64,000 bases of DNA from Pelagibacteraceae bacterium AG-426-E17 (GTDB taxonomy: Bacteria > Pseudomonadota > Alphaproteobacteria > Pelagibacterales > Pelagibacteraceae). Positions within the stretch are counted from its first letter, which is position 1. Each line of letters begins with the position of its first letter. Location: assembly GCA_003210095.1 (NCBI GenBank), contig QCNP01000001.1, forward strand, positions 103,501 to 167,500, in the 5' to 3' direction. Below the pieces are notes generated by a model, which worked only from the letters and a program-made list of their open reading frames with translations, was not told where the DNA came from and ran no database searches. Shown here piece by piece: positions 63,350 to 64,000 of the stretch. A program made the translations under genes and the position numbers.

Positions 63350-64000
63350 ATGAAATCTTATGACGAGTTGAAAGCTGAAATGGAAGCAACTCAGCAGCAG
63401 ATGGTTGAAGCTAAGAAGAACGAACGCGCTAACGCACTGAAGGAAGTAAAACGTTTTTTCAAAGAGTTTGGCTTTACTGCTGGCATGCTGAAAGGCTCAT
63501 TAGCTAAAGGACGAGGTGAGACACCGCCAGAGTTTACTAAAGCTGTTCAGCCAAGAGTTATAGCAAATAAAAATTTCAATAAAATATTTTGTATTGGATA
63601 TAACAAAACAGGGACAACAACGTTAGAAACTGTGTTGCGGTTATATGGCTACAATATGCCAAACCAACAGCAGCAAGAAATCCGATTAAGCAAGTCCACT
63701 TTTAGTACAAATTACGACGAGTTTACTTCATTTTGTTCAAATTATGATGCGTTCCAAGATATGCCATTTAGCCAAGGCTTAACTTACGTAGCCGCTGACG
63801 CTATCTTTCCTAATAGTAAATTTATATTGTCAGAACGTCCTGCTAATTCTTGGTATGAATCTTTGTGCAAGTTTCACAAGAAAACTTTCAATTTAGATGA
63901 TATATCTAAATTAACAGAAGCGGACGTATTAGAAAAATTTAACTACCTGTATCCTGGGTACTCGCACAGTAATAAAAAAAGGCTGTTAAGTTCATTTGAA
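63350..64000 (+). CDS. H-NS-like N-terminus fused to sulfotransferase domain (3' end outside window)
   Basis: There are 217 codons to the window edge with no stop. Residues 1-58 are a coiled coil like the H-NS oligomerisation region (MKSYDELKAEMEATQQQ, then ALKEVKRFFKEFGFTAGMLK). The H-NS DNA-binding motif is absent. From about residue 76, IFCIGYNKTGTTTLETVL is the sulfotransferase loop that binds the 5'-phosphate of PAPS, and FILSERPANSWYESL fits the 3'-phosphate-binding region. A perfect GGAGGTG Shine-Dalgarno lies 6 nt before the ATG. G+C is about 43% over the first 58 codons, against a strongly AT-rich neighbourhood. Function is inferred: a sulfotransferase carrying a multimerising tag. 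Confidence 0.75.
   Translation, partial: MKSYDELKAEMEATQQQMVEAKKNERANALKEVKRFFKEFGFTAGMLKGSLAKGRGETPPEFTKAVQPRVIANKNFNKIFCIGYNKTGTTTLETVLRLYGYNMPNQQQQEIRLSKSTFSTNYDEFTSFCSNYDAFQDMPFSQGLTYVAADAIFPNSKFILSERPANSWYESLCKFHKKTFNLDDISKLTEADVLEKFNYLYPGYSHSNKKRLLSSFE

Noticed and set aside
1..64000. CRISPR arrays, insertion sequences, integrases or transposases
   Set aside because: No regularly spaced repeats, transposase or integrase motifs or terminal inverted repeats were found on reading both strands.
63051..64000. Assigning the right-end segment to a phage
   Set aside because: The mini-ORF, strong ribosome sites and H-NS-like module are suggestive, but no phage structural or replication gene is visible, so origin is left open.

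Overview
The window is AT-rich chromosomal DNA of an alphaproteobacterium, most likely a SAR11 (Pelagibacterales)-type marine bacterium. The reasons are very low G+C with A/T-saturated codon use, tiny spacers and many 1-20 bp gene overlaps, ThyX-type thymidylate synthase, a circularly permuted (two-piece) alphaproteobacterial tmRNA, and the alphaproteobacterial gene string ftsQ-ftsA-lpxC-bamD-ligA. Family names are from recognising motifs by eye; no database was searched.

Positions 1-16.2 kb hold housekeeping genes: the 3' part of an Mrp/ApbC-type P-loop ATPase, a propeller-plus-barrel surface protein, thyX, a large membrane protein, the permuted ssrA, a small membrane protein, a MazG-like pyrophosphohydrolase, fumC, an AsmA-like protein, a uvrD-type helicase, an aminopeptidase P, ligA and bamD.

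Positions 15.4-34.1 kb form one long minus-strand division and cell-wall (dcw) cluster. Reading with transcription it is mraZ, ftsZ, rsmH, ftsL, ftsI, a murE-murF fusion, mraY, murD, ftsW, murG, murC, murB, ddl, ftsQ, a reduced ftsA, lpxC, bamD, ligA. Three things stand out. ftsZ sits directly behind mraZ instead of behind ftsA. murE and murF are one reading frame. The ftsA-like gene has lost the second half of the actin-type ATPase fold. A good sigma70-like promoter with three 10-bp-spaced TGGG boxes (MraZ operator) precedes mraZ. Beyond it lie rnpB, an AmpD/AmiD-type amidase and the mlaA-mlaC pair.

Positions 36.9-63.05 kb are a surface polysaccharide (O-antigen/LPS) island that begins around two minus-strand tRNA genes: one with a CAU anticodon and an unusual tRNA-Val(GAC). 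It encodes an O-antigen ligase/polymerase, nucleotide-sugar enzymes (epimerases, a UDP-sugar dehydrogenase, a GMD-like protein, DegT aminotransferases, C- and N-modifying enzymes), at least four glycosyltransferases, FkbM-type methyltransferases, three iron/2-oxoglutarate oxygenase-like proteins, an AsnB-type amidotransferase, a sugar formyltransferase, an ATP-grasp ligase and a Wzm/Wzt-type ABC exporter. Together these suggest a heavily decorated glycan built in the cytoplasm, exported by an ABC transporter and ligated to lipid A-core.

At about 63.06 kb base composition changes abruptly (about 43% G+C by my count over 63350-63523). A structured leader with an 18-codon mini-ORF precedes a gene with a perfect Shine-Dalgarno. 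That gene joins an H-NS-like coiled-coil N-terminus in frame to a sulfotransferase domain, and it runs off the window end. This cassette, the aberrant tRNA-Val, the minimal FtsA and the mraZ-ftsZ arrangement are the most interesting signals.
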